A stretch of DNA of 64,000 nucleotides, taken from Pseudodesulfovibrio hydrargyri. Its GTDB lineage: Bacteria; Desulfobacterota; Desulfovibrionia; Desulfovibrionales; Desulfovibrionaceae. Where the stretch lies: the NCBI RefSeq assembly GCF_001874525.1, contig NZ_LKAQ01000001.1, forward strand, positions 806,001 to 870,000, given 5' to 3'. Numbering within the stretch: position 1 is the stretch's first letter; each line of letters begins with the position of its first letter. Position numbers and translations under genes: made by a program. Shown piece after piece: positions 42,863 through 52,063 of this stretch. Under the pieces are notes generated by a model. That model was not told the DNA's origin and did not search any database. It was given only the letters and a program-made list of their open reading frames with translations.

Positions 42863-44131
42863 TTAACCGCAGCCCGCACCGCCTCCGGCACAGCCGGAGC
42901 CGATGCCCGCGCGGCGGACCTTGAGGGCGTTGATGTCGCCGCCCTCGAAGACGAAACGCAGGGCATCCTCGATGAAGCCGTCCACGGTGTGGCACTTGAT
43001 GTCGTGCTCCTCGAGAAGCATGCGCGGGGTCTCGCCCACGGCGGCGCAGAGCACCGCGCGGCAGTCCTTGAGGGTGGCGGCCAGATCGGACCAGCGCTGG
43101 GGACCACAGCCCGCCTGCGGGGCCTGGCGTTCCTCGATGAGCCGGTAGCCGCCGGTCTCGGACTCGCCCCATATTTGGAAGGACTTGGCCTCGCCCAGAT
43201 GCTGGTTGACAAGCAGCCCCTCGCGGGTGGCCACGGCCACGAACGGACGGGCCATGGTCGCCTCCAGGGGCTTGAGCTTGGAACAGGCCTGGAGCGTGCC
43301 GCACAGGGCCACGGACTGGTCGTCGCTGAGCAGGCCGACCGCGTCCGCGCGGCAGCGCTTGCAGTGGGTCATCTGCTCGATGAACGGCTCGGCCTCCTTG
43401 CGCAGGGGCAGAACGGTCTCGCGGCCCGGCTCGGGAATCCCGGCGAACGGGGTGTCGGCCGTGGGCTTGAGCGGAATCATGTTCTGGATGTCCGCGCCGA
43501 GCGAGGCGCAGACCTTGGCGACCTCGACGATGTGGTGGTCGTTGACGCCCGGGATGACGATGGAGTTGATCTTGACCGTGATGCCCCGTTCCTTGAGGCC
43601 CTTGATGGCCTTGAGCTGGCGGTCCAGGAGAATCTCGGCGCCCTTCTCTCCCCGGTAGACCACGTTGCCGTCCTTGACCCAGGCATAGATCTTGGCCCCG
43701 ATGGCCGGGTCCACGGCCGAAATGGTGATGGTCACGTGGGACACGCCGAGCTCGGCGATGTCGTCCAGGTACGGCAGGATGCCCATGCCGTTGGAGGACA
43801 AACAGAAGAGCAGCTCGGGATGGCGCTCGTTCAAGAGACGCATGGTCTCCAGGGTCTCCCCGGGGTTGGCGAAGGGATCGCCGGGACCGGCGATGCCCGC
43901 CACGGTGATGCGCGGCTCCTTCTCGAGGACCTTGTCCATGTACTCCGCGGCCTGGAACGGCTTGAGCACGCCGGAGGTCACGCCGGGGCGGGACTCGTTC
44001 ACACAGTCGTACTTGCGGTTGCAGTAGTTGCACTGGATGTTGCACTTGGGGGCCACGGGCAGGTGCACGCGGCCGCAGCTTCCGGCGCTCTTCTTGTTGA
44101 AACAGGGGTGCTTGGTGGTATCCTTGGACAT
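42863..44131 (-). CDS. nifB: NifB, FeMo-cofactor core synthase (radical SAM) fused to a NifX-type domain
   Basis: This 422-aa enzyme builds the Fe-S-carbide precursor (NifB-co) of the nitrogenase cofactor. The start at 44131 has AGGAG 7 bases upstream. The N-terminal HPCF motif and the radical SAM triad C30-C34-C37 (KCNIQCNYC) are present, with AGIAGPGDPFANP for SAM binding. From about residue 295 a NifX/NafY-type cofactor-carrier domain follows (VAVATREGLLVNQHLGEAKSF). The final residues are unusual, Gly/Cys-rich (CAGGGAGCG). It lies 94 bases after nifN and is probably in the nif operon. Confidence 0.96.
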   Translation of the reverse strand: MSKDTTKHPCFNKKSAGSCGRVHLPVAPKCNIQCNYCNRKYDCVNESRPGVTSGVLKPFQAAEYMDKVLEKEPRITVAGIAGPGDPFANPGETLETMRLLNERHPELLFCLSSNGMGILPYLDDIAELGVSHVTITISAVDPAIGAKIYAWVKDGNVVYRGEKGAEILLDRQLKAIKGLKERGITVKINSIVIPGVNDHHIVEVAKVCASLGADIQNMIPLKPTADTPFAGIPEPGRETVLPLRKEAEPFIEQMTHCKRCRADAVGLLSDDQSVALCGTLQACSKLKPLEATMARPFVAVATREGLLVNQHLGEAKSFQIWGESETGGYRLIEERQAPQAGCGPQRWSDLAATLKDCRAVLCAAVGETPRMLLEEHDIKCHTVDGFIEDALRFVFEGGDINALKVRRAGIGSGCAGGGAGCG

Positions 44132-44225
44132 ATCAGGTCTCCTGTGGTTGTCCGGCGGTCGGGAACCGGGGCCGGGCTGCTTGTCGGTTCTGTGTCTGCC
44201 TTGGTGTCGGCGTTTCGTTCCGCGG

Positions 44226-45593
44226 TTAAATATATCCGTAGCCGATGGGGGAATCGGCCTGCTTCTTCGCGATGACCGCATTGACCACACGGTCGAACAG
44301 GGCCTGAGTGCCCTTGTAGCCGAGCGTCAGGGTGCGCTGGCCGCCGAACCGGTCGTGGATGGGGAAGCCCACGCGCACCAGGGGCGCGTTCCACGCCTTG
44401 GCGTAGCGGTAGCCCTTGGAGTGCCCCACCAGCAGGTCCGGGGCGAGTTCCTCGGCCTCGGCAGCGATGTCGTGGAAGTCCACGCCCTCGCGGACCTCGG
44501 GGGCCATGCGGGCCACGCCGTCGGTGACCTTGGCGATGGCCTGCTCCAGCCCCTTGCCGCGCGCGCCGGTCCCGGCCAGGACCACGTCCACGCCGATCTC
44601 GGCCAGGAAGGCGCACAGGCCGACGACCAGGTCCTCCTCGCCGTAGACCACGGCGCGCTTGCCGAAGATGTACTTGTGGCCGTCCACGTAGGCGTCCACC
44701 AACCGGCCGCGTTCCAGCTCGTAACGGCGCGGCATGGGCTTTCCGGAGATTTCCTCCAGGGTCTCGAAGAAACGGTCGGACTCACGCAGCCCCATGGGCA
44801 GGCCGATGCGGTGGTTGGGCACGCCGAAACGCTCCTCCAGGCTGGTGCCGCCGGTTTTGGGAGGCAGGCAGCGGCCGAATTCGATGGTTCCCGCCGCCGC
44901 GCTCATGGTCTTGATCTCGCTGATCGGCGTGCCGCCCTCGGGGATGTCGACGTAGTCCTCCAGGGCCGGGCCATCCAGGGATTCGGAGATGTCGGGCAGG
45001 ATGGTCGACTTGATCCCGAAGTGGTCGCAGATGTCGTGCAGGTGCCGGACGTCCTCGCAGGAGACCAGGCTGGGCAGGATGTTCACCCGGCCGTCGTCGT
45101 CCGCCTTTTCCAGGCAGAGCTGCTCCACCAGTGAGCGGACCGCGCCGTGCCAGCCGTCCATGTGCGTGCCGTTGTAGCTGGGGGTGGAGACCCGGACCAG
45201 CTCGGGCAGGTCGAGGTCGCCGAACTCCTTGAAGAACTCGTTGAAGTACATGGGCACGTCGTCGCCGATGGTCTCGGTCAGGCAGGTGGTCGCCACCCCG
45301 ATGAGCTGGGGGTTGTACTTCTTCATGACGTTGAGGATGCCCTTCTTCAGGTTCGGGCCGCCGCCGTAGATGGCGTTCTTCTCGCCCAGAGCCGAGGAGG
45401 CGATGTCCACTGGCTCGCGGAAATGCGAGATGATGTAGCGGCGCATGTAGGTGGCGCACCCCTGGGAGCCGTGCAGGAAGGGAATGGCCCCCTCCACGCC
45501 CCGAAAGGCCAGGGAGGCCCCGAGCGGCGTGCACAGCTTGCAGGCGTTGGTCGTGGAGACGAAATTGGGTCTTGCGGTCTTGACCTTACTCAT
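44226..45593 (-). CDS. nifN: NifN, cofactor assembly scaffold subunit
   Basis: This 455-aa protein is homologous to NifK and forms the NifEN scaffold on which NifB-co matures. The start ATG at 45593 overlaps the nifE stop by 8 bases, indicating coupling. The conserved N-terminal block ACKLCTPLGASLAFRGVEG and LHGSQGCATYMRRY carry cluster-ligand cysteines. TTCLTETIGDD is the typical NifN/NifK motif. The open frame upstream of this start is noise from the opposite frame of nifE. Confidence 0.95.
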   Translation of the reverse strand: MSKVKTARPNFVSTTNACKLCTPLGASLAFRGVEGAIPFLHGSQGCATYMRRYIISHFREPVDIASSALGEKNAIYGGGPNLKKGILNVMKKYNPQLIGVATTCLTETIGDDVPMYFNEFFKEFGDLDLPELVRVSTPSYNGTHMDGWHGAVRSLVEQLCLEKADDDGRVNILPSLVSCEDVRHLHDICDHFGIKSTILPDISESLDGPALEDYVDIPEGGTPISEIKTMSAAAGTIEFGRCLPPKTGGTSLEERFGVPNHRIGLPMGLRESDRFFETLEEISGKPMPRRYELERGRLVDAYVDGHKYIFGKRAVVYGEEDLVVGLCAFLAEIGVDVVLAGTGARGKGLEQAIAKVTDGVARMAPEVREGVDFHDIAAEAEELAPDLLVGHSKGYRYAKAWNAPLVRVGFPIHDRFGGQRTLTLGYKGTQALFDRVVNAVIAKKQADSPIGYGYI

Positions 45594-46980
45594 TGACGGC
45601 CTCCTTCCGGGCTTCCTTGATACGGTTGGCGCGCCGGGGGGCGAACTGCCAGACCGGGGACATGGCCGAGGAGTGGATCTCGCGGGCGAAGTTGAGCATG
45701 CCCGCAAACCCTTCCAGGGCCTCCTTGCGCTCATGGTTGTGGTCGCAGAAGCCCACGCCCAGCTTGTAGGCGATGGGCCGTTCCTTGACCCCGCCCACGA
45801 ACACGTCCACGTCCTTCTCCTTGATGAAATGGGACAGTTCGAGCGGGTTGGCGTCGTCGATGATGACCGTGCCGGGATCGGTGATCTCGGCCAGCTCGGC
45901 ATAATCCTCCTTGGTGCCGGTCTGGGAGCCGACGACCACGACCTTCATGCCCAGGTGACGGAAGGCCTTGACCAGGGAGAACGCCTTGAAGGAGCCGCCC
46001 ACGTACATGGCCACCCGCTTGCCCTCCAGGTCCTTGCGGTAACGGGCCAGCTCGGGCATGAGCTTGTTCAACTCCTCGCGGACCAGGGCCTGGGTCCTCT
46101 CGACGATCCCGGGGTCCTTGTCCTTGAAGAAGTCGGCCACCTTGTACAGGGAGTCGGCCATGTCCTCGATGCCGAGGTAGGAGACGCGCAGGTACGGAAT
46201 GCCGAACTCCTCCTCCATCATCTTGGCCAGGTCCTGGGTGGACCCGGAACACTGGACCAGGTTCAGGGCCGCGCCGTGACAACGGCTGATGTCGGCCACG
46301 CGGCCGTCGCCGGTCACGTTGGCGACCACCTGGACACCCATCTTCTCGAAGTACTCGCGGATGATCCAGATTTCTCCAGCCAGGTTGAAGTCGCCGAAAA
46401 TATTGATGGAAACTGGCGAGATACCGGACGTGTCACCCTGGCCGATGAGCCGGAACATGGCCTTGCACGCGGCCAGATAGCCAGCCCGCTTGTTGCCCTT
46501 GAACCCTTCGGACATGACCGGGAGCACGGGGATGCCCTTCTTTTCGGTCATCTTACGGCAGACCGCCTCCAGGTCGTCGCCGATGAGCCCCACGATGCAG
46601 GTGGAGTAGACGAAGGCGGCCTTGGGGGAATGCCGGTCGATGAGTTCGTCCAGGGCGGCGGTAAGCTTTTTCTCGCCGCCGAAGATCACGTCGGTCTCCT
46701 GCAGGTCCGTGGAAAAGGACAGCCGGTGGAGCTCCGGGCCGCTGGACAGCGAGCCGCGGATGTCCCAGGTGTAGACCGCGCAGCCGATGGGGCCGTGCAC
46801 CAGGTGCAGGGCGTCGGCTATGGGATAGAGGACCACGCGGGAGCCGCAGAACACGCAGGCGCGCTGGCTGACGGCGCCCGCAAGGGACTCACGGTTGCAG
46901 GCGATGTCGATGGCGCCCTCGCCGGTCCGGTGGATCTGGTCCTTTCTTTCCTCGAGTATGGTCGAACTGGTCGTACTCAT
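45586..46980 (-). CDS. nifE: NifE, cofactor assembly scaffold subunit
   Basis: This 464-aa homologue of NifD is the partner of NifN. The start at 46980 (MSTTSSTILEERKDQI) has GGGGAAG upstream. Conserved cysteines appear in RACVFCGSRVVLYP, HGPIGCAVYTW and YSTCIVGLIGDD. The C-terminal half keeps the NifE signature KERPIAYKLGVGFCDHNHERK. It follows the GNAT gene after 23 bases. Confidence 0.95.
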   Translation of the reverse strand: MSTTSSTILEERKDQIHRTGEGAIDIACNRESLAGAVSQRACVFCGSRVVLYPIADALHLVHGPIGCAVYTWDIRGSLSSGPELHRLSFSTDLQETDVIFGGEKKLTAALDELIDRHSPKAAFVYSTCIVGLIGDDLEAVCRKMTEKKGIPVLPVMSEGFKGNKRAGYLAACKAMFRLIGQGDTSGISPVSINIFGDFNLAGEIWIIREYFEKMGVQVVANVTGDGRVADISRCHGAALNLVQCSGSTQDLAKMMEEEFGIPYLRVSYLGIEDMADSLYKVADFFKDKDPGIVERTQALVREELNKLMPELARYRKDLEGKRVAMYVGGSFKAFSLVKAFRHLGMKVVVVGSQTGTKEDYAELAEITDPGTVIIDDANPLELSHFIKEKDVDVFVGGVKERPIAYKLGVGFCDHNHERKEALEGFAGMLNFAREIHSSAMSPVWQFAPRRANRIKEARKEAVNE

Positions 46981-47003
46981 TTTACTTCCCCTATATCGAT
47001 AGA

Positions 47004-47435
47004 TTACAGTCGGTTGTCCGGACGATGGGTGTTGTTTTCCAATCCGGGAGCCGGGGCCGCGTCCGGGTCTGCGAGGAGCATCAGCCTCCCCGCGCTGTCG
47101 GCCCTGGCCCACTCGGTGAGCCGGTGAATCAGCAATTCGCCGAGGCCCTGGCCCCGCCAGTCCTCACGGACAACCACATCTTCGATGAGGACGGCGGGGC
47201 CGCCTTCAGCCTTTTGGATCGTCAGCCGCCCCGAGCACATGCCGACCACAGTCCCGTCGGCCACGCTCGCGATCAGGATGCGTCCCCGACCGTTTTTCAG
47301 CATCAGTTCCAGATCACGCCGTTGCCCGTCCCTTCCGGCGAACTCCTCACGGAGAGAGGAGATCGAACCGAGCAGGGACACGAGACCGGTAAGGTCCGTG
47401 CGGGTTGCGGGGCGGATGACGACGGCTTCAGGCAT
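47004..47435 (-). CDS. GNAT family N-acetyltransferase within the nif operon
   Basis: This 143-aa protein shows the GNAT core: VIRPATRTDLTGL at the start, VVGMCSGRLTI, IEDVVVREDWRGQGLGELLIHRL with the acetyl-CoA loop RGQGLG near residue 93. The last part is short: where most family members have a FYxxxGF segment, this one reads APGLENNTHRPDNRL and stops. The substrate is unknown. It lies between the [2Fe-2S] ferredoxin and nifE with gaps of 16 and 23 bases, so it is clearly co-expressed with nitrogenase genes. The ribosome-binding site is weak. Confidence 0.82.
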   Translation of the reverse strand: MPEAVVIRPATRTDLTGLVSLLGSISSLREEFAGRDGQRRDLELMLKNGRGRILIASVADGTVVGMCSGRLTIQKAEGGPAVLIEDVVVREDWRGQGLGELLIHRLTEWARADSAGRLMLLADPDAAPAPGLENNTHRPDNRL

Positions 47436-47451
47436 GGGACTCTGATTCCTT

Positions 47452-47754
47452 TTAGGACGCCAGGTATTCTTCGGCGGGCTCGCCGTCTTCCAGGCCGTCC
47501 AGAATAGCGTCGATCGCAGCCTCGGAATCCACGCCTTTGAACCACCAGTTCTCAGGCTGAATGACCACCATGGGGCCGGATTCACATTGCTTCAGGCAGG
47601 TGGAGCCGACCACCAGCGCGTCCAGACCGCGATCCAAAATTTCTTCCTCGATGTACTGCAGGAATCCGTCGGTCTGCTTATGACAGATGCCTTTGGGATC
47701 TCCGGCCGCACGGAAGGACTGACAACAGATGATCATTCTCTCGGGAATCGCCAT
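47452..47754 (-). CDS. thioredoxin-like [2Fe-2S] ferredoxin, nif-associated
   Basis: This 100-aa protein has the cysteine pattern of thioredoxin-fold [2Fe-2S] ferredoxins (Shethna-protein-like): C11, C24, C53 and C57, with an extra C10. It probably donates electrons in, or protects, the nitrogenase system. The Trp pair (NWWFKGVD near residue 69) is a typical feature of this group. AAGGAG lies 9 bases before the ATG. It starts 20 bases after the NifB-like gene. Confidence 0.88.
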   Translation of the reverse strand: MAIPERMIICCQSFRAAGDPKGICHKQTDGFLQYIEEEILDRGLDALVVGSTCLKQCESGPMVVIQPENWWFKGVDSEAAIDAILDGLEDGEPAEEYLAS

Positions 47755-47774
47755 TTCCTTTACTCTCCTTCTGG

Positions 47775-48944
47775 TTACTTCTTGTTCTTCTTGCCTTTCT
47801 TACCGCCCCCGTAGAGCACATCCACGGTTCCCTCGATCTCGCCGTCCGTGATCAGGACGGACAGACCCTTGCGGCTCAAAATTTTTCTCGGGTTCTCTCC
47901 GGCCGAGGCGGTCAACAGGACGAAACAGTCGCCCAACGTGTCGGCCAGGGTCTCCCAGCGCTGGTTGCCAGCACCGGGCTCGGGCAGGTCGCGCACGCCC
48001 AGCAGGCAGGCCAGGCCGTCGCCGCGCGGGCCGTAGATCATGGCCTTGATGGCGTGGCCCAGATGCAGGTCGATATCCATGCCGGTGGAGCTGACCACGG
48101 CCACGTTGGGCCGCTCCTTGGTGGGCTTGGGCAGGACCGAGACCGGTGCGCCGGGCTTGTCCGGGTTGTCCAGGCCGACCATGTTCTCGCCGCACTCGCT
48201 GAAGGTGGGCATGAGCTCGATGTGCCGTCCGGCGCGATCGCGGATCTCGGACAAAAGCTCCATGTCGGTGGCCTGGGGCGCGTCCTCCACGCCCTCCTCG
48301 GGGTGGAACGGGACCACGGCCATGATGTCCGCGCCGAGGTCGGACATGACGGTGGCGATCTTCTCGACGTGGCCCGCGTTGTAGCCGGGGTACACGGTGG
48401 TGTTGACCTTGACGGTCAGCCCGGCCTTCTTGAAGGCGGACACGGACCGGGCCTGGTCCGTGACCAGCAGTTCGCAGGCGGCCTTCAGGGGCAGGGTATG
48501 CTTGGCGGGCCGGATCCAGGCGTAGAGGCTCTCCGCCACCTCGGGGTCCACGGCGTCCACGAGCACGGTGATGTGGGACAGGCCGATCTCGGCCAGCTCC
48601 TCGGCGTACTCGGCGCCGTTCATGCCGAGCGTGGTCAGGCAGAGGGAAAGATCGGGGTACTTCTCCCGGACCAGGCGCAGGGTGTGCAGGGTCAATTTCG
48701 GAGAGGTCAGCGGGTCGCCGGGCCCGGTGATGCCCACCATGGAGACGGGCTTGCCCTGCTCCATGACGTGGTCGAGCCAGGTAAGCGCCTCTTCGGGCAT
48801 CATGGCCGGCTTGTTGCCGTTGCCGCCCGCGAAGCGGATGCGGGCGTTGGCGCGCGGGGCCACGGGCAGGTGCAGACGGCCCACGGTCTTGCGTGCGGTC
48901 ATGCCGAAACAGGGATGGGATGTACGATCAGCATTGGTGGACAT
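47775..48944 (-). CDS. NifB-like protein lacking the radical SAM cysteines, with NifX-type domain
   Basis: This 389-aa protein aligns with NifB from the first residues: HPCF (10-13), GRLHLPVAP, and VGITGPGDPLTSP for the SAM region. The radical SAM triad is lost: where NifB has KCNIQCNYC, this protein has RANARIRFA (31-39), so all three cysteines are replaced. The C-terminal NifX/NafY-type cofactor-binding domain is intact (VAVVSSTGMDIDLHLGHAIKA), followed by a Lys/Gly tail. It cannot do radical SAM chemistry in the usual way, and may carry or hold cofactor precursors. It follows nifK by 73 bases. A true nifB is present at 42863. Confidence 0.9.
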   Translation of the reverse strand: MSTNADRTSHPCFGMTARKTVGRLHLPVAPRANARIRFAGGNGNKPAMMPEEALTWLDHVMEQGKPVSMVGITGPGDPLTSPKLTLHTLRLVREKYPDLSLCLTTLGMNGAEYAEELAEIGLSHITVLVDAVDPEVAESLYAWIRPAKHTLPLKAACELLVTDQARSVSAFKKAGLTVKVNTTVYPGYNAGHVEKIATVMSDLGADIMAVVPFHPEEGVEDAPQATDMELLSEIRDRAGRHIELMPTFSECGENMVGLDNPDKPGAPVSVLPKPTKERPNVAVVSSTGMDIDLHLGHAIKAMIYGPRGDGLACLLGVRDLPEPGAGNQRWETLADTLGDCFVLLTASAGENPRKILSRKGLSVLITDGEIEGTVDVLYGGGKKGKKNKK

Positions 48945-49017
48945 GACAGCCTTCTTGGGTTGAGGGTTTGGTCCGGGGCGGAGGGGGAAGGTCTCCGCCC
49001 CGGACCGGGTATGAACG

Positions 49018-50394
49018 CTACAGGACGAGTTCGAACGTCGTCTCAGGATCGTCGCGGTCCTTACGATCCATCAGCAGGCCCAGAATCTTCTCGAGAAGCC
49101 TGAGTCCGCCCTTGTAGCCGACTGTCGGGAAGTACTGATGCCCCTGGCGGTCCAGGATGGGGAAGCCCCAGCGCAGCAGCGGGATGTCCTCGTCGCGGGC
49201 GATATACTTGCCGTAGGTATTGCCGATGAGCAGGTCGACCGGCTCGTTCTTGATCCACTGGTGCATCAGGAACATGTCGCCCTTGGCCTTGACCTTGACC
49301 TCGAAGGGCTGGTCGGCGCAGATCGCCTTGATGCGGCGCTCGAACGCCTTGCCCGGGGTGCCGGTGACCACGTAGACGGGCTGCATGTCCAGGGAGACCA
49401 GGAATTCGCACATGGAGATGAGCTGGTCCGGATCGCCCCAGATGGCCACGCGCTTGCCGTAGAAGTACTGGTGCATGTCGGAGATCATATCCACGAGCTG
49501 GCCGCGCTCGAAGGCGACGGAGTCGGGGACCGAGACGCCGGCAACGGTGCGCAGCACGTCGATGAAGCGGTCGGTGGCGGCCAGGCCGAACGGCATGTCC
49601 AGCACGGTGCACGGGACCTTGCACTTGGCGTCGAGCCAGCGGGCGGCGTCGGCCGAGCACCACTCGCCGAGCGCCAGGGTGCCGAGCGCGTCGCCGGTCT
49701 TCTTGAGTTCCTTGATGGTCACGCCGCCGTCGGGGAACATCTTGTACTCGCCGGTCAGCGGGGCGTTGAGCACGCCGTCGGTGTCCGGGAACAGGGTGAT
49801 GTCCACGCCGACCATGGCGCACAGCCGCTTGATCTCGGCCATGTCGGAGGGCTCGACCCAACCGGGGATGACGTTGACCTTGTGGGTCTTCTTGCCGGAG
49901 GGCTCGGCCAGCTGGGCCATGGCCTTGACCATGTTGGAGAAGCCGGTCACGTGGGAGCCGACGTAGCTCGGGGTGGGCGCGCCGAGGCAGGTCTTGCCCT
50001 CGGGCACCTTGCCGCTCTTCTGGGCCTTGTCGAAGATCTGGTTCAGGTCGTCGCCGATGGTCTCGGACAGGCAGGTGGTGTGCACGGCGATCACTTCGGG
50101 GTCATAGACCGTGAAGATGTTGTCGATGGCCTGAATCAGGTTCGCATGACCGCCGAACACGGACGCGCCTTCGGTGAAGGACGAGGTCGCGGCGGAGATG
50201 GGCTCCTTGTAGTGCCGGGTCAAGGCAGAGCGGTGGTAGGCGCAGCAACCCTGGGAGCCGTGGGAGTGCGGCAGGCAGCCGTGGATGCCGAGCGAGGCGT
50301 ACATGGCGCCGATGGGCTGGCACGTCTTGGCCGGGTTGATGGTGAGCGCCTTGCGCTCCTTGATTTCAACGGGTGTATGCTTCAGTAAAGCCAT
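49018..50394 (-). CDS. nifK: NifK, nitrogenase MoFe protein beta subunit
   Basis: This 458-aa subunit binds the P-cluster with NifD. The P-cluster cysteines are C25 (KTCQPIGA), C50 (HGSQGCCAY) and C108 (HTTCLSETIGDD). It lacks the long N-terminal extension of Azotobacter-type NifK, as in clostridial and other anaerobe enzymes. It starts 9 bases after nifD and is followed by the NifB-like gene. Confidence 0.97.
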   Translation of the reverse strand: MALLKHTPVEIKERKALTINPAKTCQPIGAMYASLGIHGCLPHSHGSQGCCAYHRSALTRHYKEPISAATSSFTEGASVFGGHANLIQAIDNIFTVYDPEVIAVHTTCLSETIGDDLNQIFDKAQKSGKVPEGKTCLGAPTPSYVGSHVTGFSNMVKAMAQLAEPSGKKTHKVNVIPGWVEPSDMAEIKRLCAMVGVDITLFPDTDGVLNAPLTGEYKMFPDGGVTIKELKKTGDALGTLALGEWCSADAARWLDAKCKVPCTVLDMPFGLAATDRFIDVLRTVAGVSVPDSVAFERGQLVDMISDMHQYFYGKRVAIWGDPDQLISMCEFLVSLDMQPVYVVTGTPGKAFERRIKAICADQPFEVKVKAKGDMFLMHQWIKNEPVDLLIGNTYGKYIARDEDIPLLRWGFPILDRQGHQYFPTVGYKGGLRLLEKILGLLMDRKDRDDPETTFELVL

Positions 50395-50403
50395 TGTATT
50401 CTC

Positions 50404-52041
50404 CTATTCCCAAACAAAGGTGGCGGTCAGTTCGGGGGATTCCTGCCAGGGGGCCTTCATGTAGGACCACACCTTGGAGGACACGAGCCGATCAATTTCC
50501 TTGTAGAAGTTGATGGCGCCCTTGAACCCGGCATAGGGGCCGCCGGAATCGTAGCTGTGCAGCTGCTTCATGGGCACGCCGAGCTTCTGGATGGAGAACT
50601 TCTCCTTGATGCCCGCGCAGAAGATGTCGGGCTTGAGCAGTTCGACCAGCTTGTCGGCCTCGTACTGGTTCAGGTCGTCGATGATCAGGGTGCCCTTGTC
50701 CATCTGGTCGTTCATGCCCTCGTAGTGCTTGAACTCGAAGCCGGCATCTTCCAGGGCCTTGTACTCATCCGTGGTCTTGCGCGGGTTGTAGAGCTTCTCG
50801 TCGGCCACGACCTCGATCTCCTCGATGTTGCGGGAGTCGGCGTCGGGCTTCAGTTCGGGGATGACCTGGCGACCTTCGTAGTCGTCGCGGTGGGCGAACT
50901 CGTAACCGGCGGACAGGGTCTTCATGCCCATCTCGGCGAAGAGGTCCTGATAGTGATGGGCGCGGGAACCGCCGACGAACAGCATGGCGGTCTTGCCCTC
51001 GGTGCGGGTGCGCACGTCGGCGGCCACGGCCTTCACTTCGGGCATCTCCTCGGCAATGACTTCCTCGACCCGGTCGGTGAGCTCCTTGTCGCCGAAGTAC
51101 TCGGCGATCTTGCGCAGGGACTTGGCCGTGGACTCGGCGCCGATGAAGTTCACCTTGATCCAGGGGATGCCGTACTTGGTCTCGAGCATGTCGGCCACGT
51201 AGTTGATGGACCGGTGGCACATGACGCAGTCGAGGTCGGCGTGCTGGGCGGAGGCGAACTGGTCGTAGGTCGAGTTGCCGGAGAAGGTCGAGATGTTGGT
51301 GATCCCGCACTTCTTGAAGATACGGTCGATCTCGAAACCGTCGCCGCCGATGTTGTACTCGCCGAGCAGGTTGATCTTGTACTTGCCTTCCTTGGGCGTC
51401 TCGTTCTCGCCGACAAGGTTGGTGAAGACCTGGTTGTTGGCGATGTGGTGGCCGGCGGACTGGGACACGCCCTTGTAGCCTTCGCAGGAGAAGGCAAAGA
51501 CGTTGCAGTCGCCGAACTTCTCCTTCATCTTCCTGGACACGGCGTGGATATCGTCGCCGATCAGGCCCACCGGGCAGGTGGCGAAGACGCAGATGCCCTT
51601 GGGATGGAAGATGTCGTAGGCTTCCTGGATGGCGGCGGCGAGCTTCTTCTCACCGCCGAAGATGATGTCCTGGTCCTGCATGTCCGTGGAGAAACAGTAG
51701 GGCATGTAGTTCACGCCGTCCGCACTCGCATCGGTCTGGTTGCGGCGGGTGAGCCAGGAGTAGAATCCGCAGCCGATGGGGCCGTGGGTGATGTTCAGGA
51801 TGTCGCGGGTCGGGCCCATGATAACGCCCTTGCAGCCCGCATAGGTGCATCCGCGCATGGTGATGATGCCCGGAATGGTACGGACGTTCGCCAGGATCTC
51901 GGGCGGCGCCTCGGCTTCCGTGGCTTCGTTGATCAATATCTGCTTGGCGCGCTTCCGAGCCACCTTGGGAGGATACTTCTTGAGAAGTTCTTCCTTGATG
52001 TCGGTGGGCATGAGCTGCACCACTTTCTTGGTCTTGGCCAT
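50404..52041 (-). CDS. nifD: NifD, nitrogenase MoFe protein alpha subunit (with internal insertion)
   Basis: This 545-aa catalytic subunit holds the FeMo-cofactor. P-cluster ligands are C65 (RGCTYAG), C91 (GPIGCGFYSW) and C156 (ATCPVGLIGDD). The cofactor ligands are C275 (MCHRSINY) and H495 (LHSYD). GHHIAN carries the substrate-pocket histidine. It is about 50 residues longer than Azotobacter NifD owing to an insertion around 375-440, as in anaerobe-type enzymes. It starts 22 bases after nifI2. Confidence 0.97.
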   Translation of the reverse strand: MAKTKKVVQLMPTDIKEELLKKYPPKVARKRAKQILINEATEAEAPPEILANVRTIPGIITMRGCTYAGCKGVIMGPTRDILNITHGPIGCGFYSWLTRRNQTDASADGVNYMPYCFSTDMQDQDIIFGGEKKLAAAIQEAYDIFHPKGICVFATCPVGLIGDDIHAVSRKMKEKFGDCNVFAFSCEGYKGVSQSAGHHIANNQVFTNLVGENETPKEGKYKINLLGEYNIGGDGFEIDRIFKKCGITNISTFSGNSTYDQFASAQHADLDCVMCHRSINYVADMLETKYGIPWIKVNFIGAESTAKSLRKIAEYFGDKELTDRVEEVIAEEMPEVKAVAADVRTRTEGKTAMLFVGGSRAHHYQDLFAEMGMKTLSAGYEFAHRDDYEGRQVIPELKPDADSRNIEEIEVVADEKLYNPRKTTDEYKALEDAGFEFKHYEGMNDQMDKGTLIIDDLNQYEADKLVELLKPDIFCAGIKEKFSIQKLGVPMKQLHSYDSGGPYAGFKGAINFYKEIDRLVSSKVWSYMKAPWQESPELTATFVWE

Positions 52042-52063
52042 TCTCAGTACTCCTTGATGTCGG

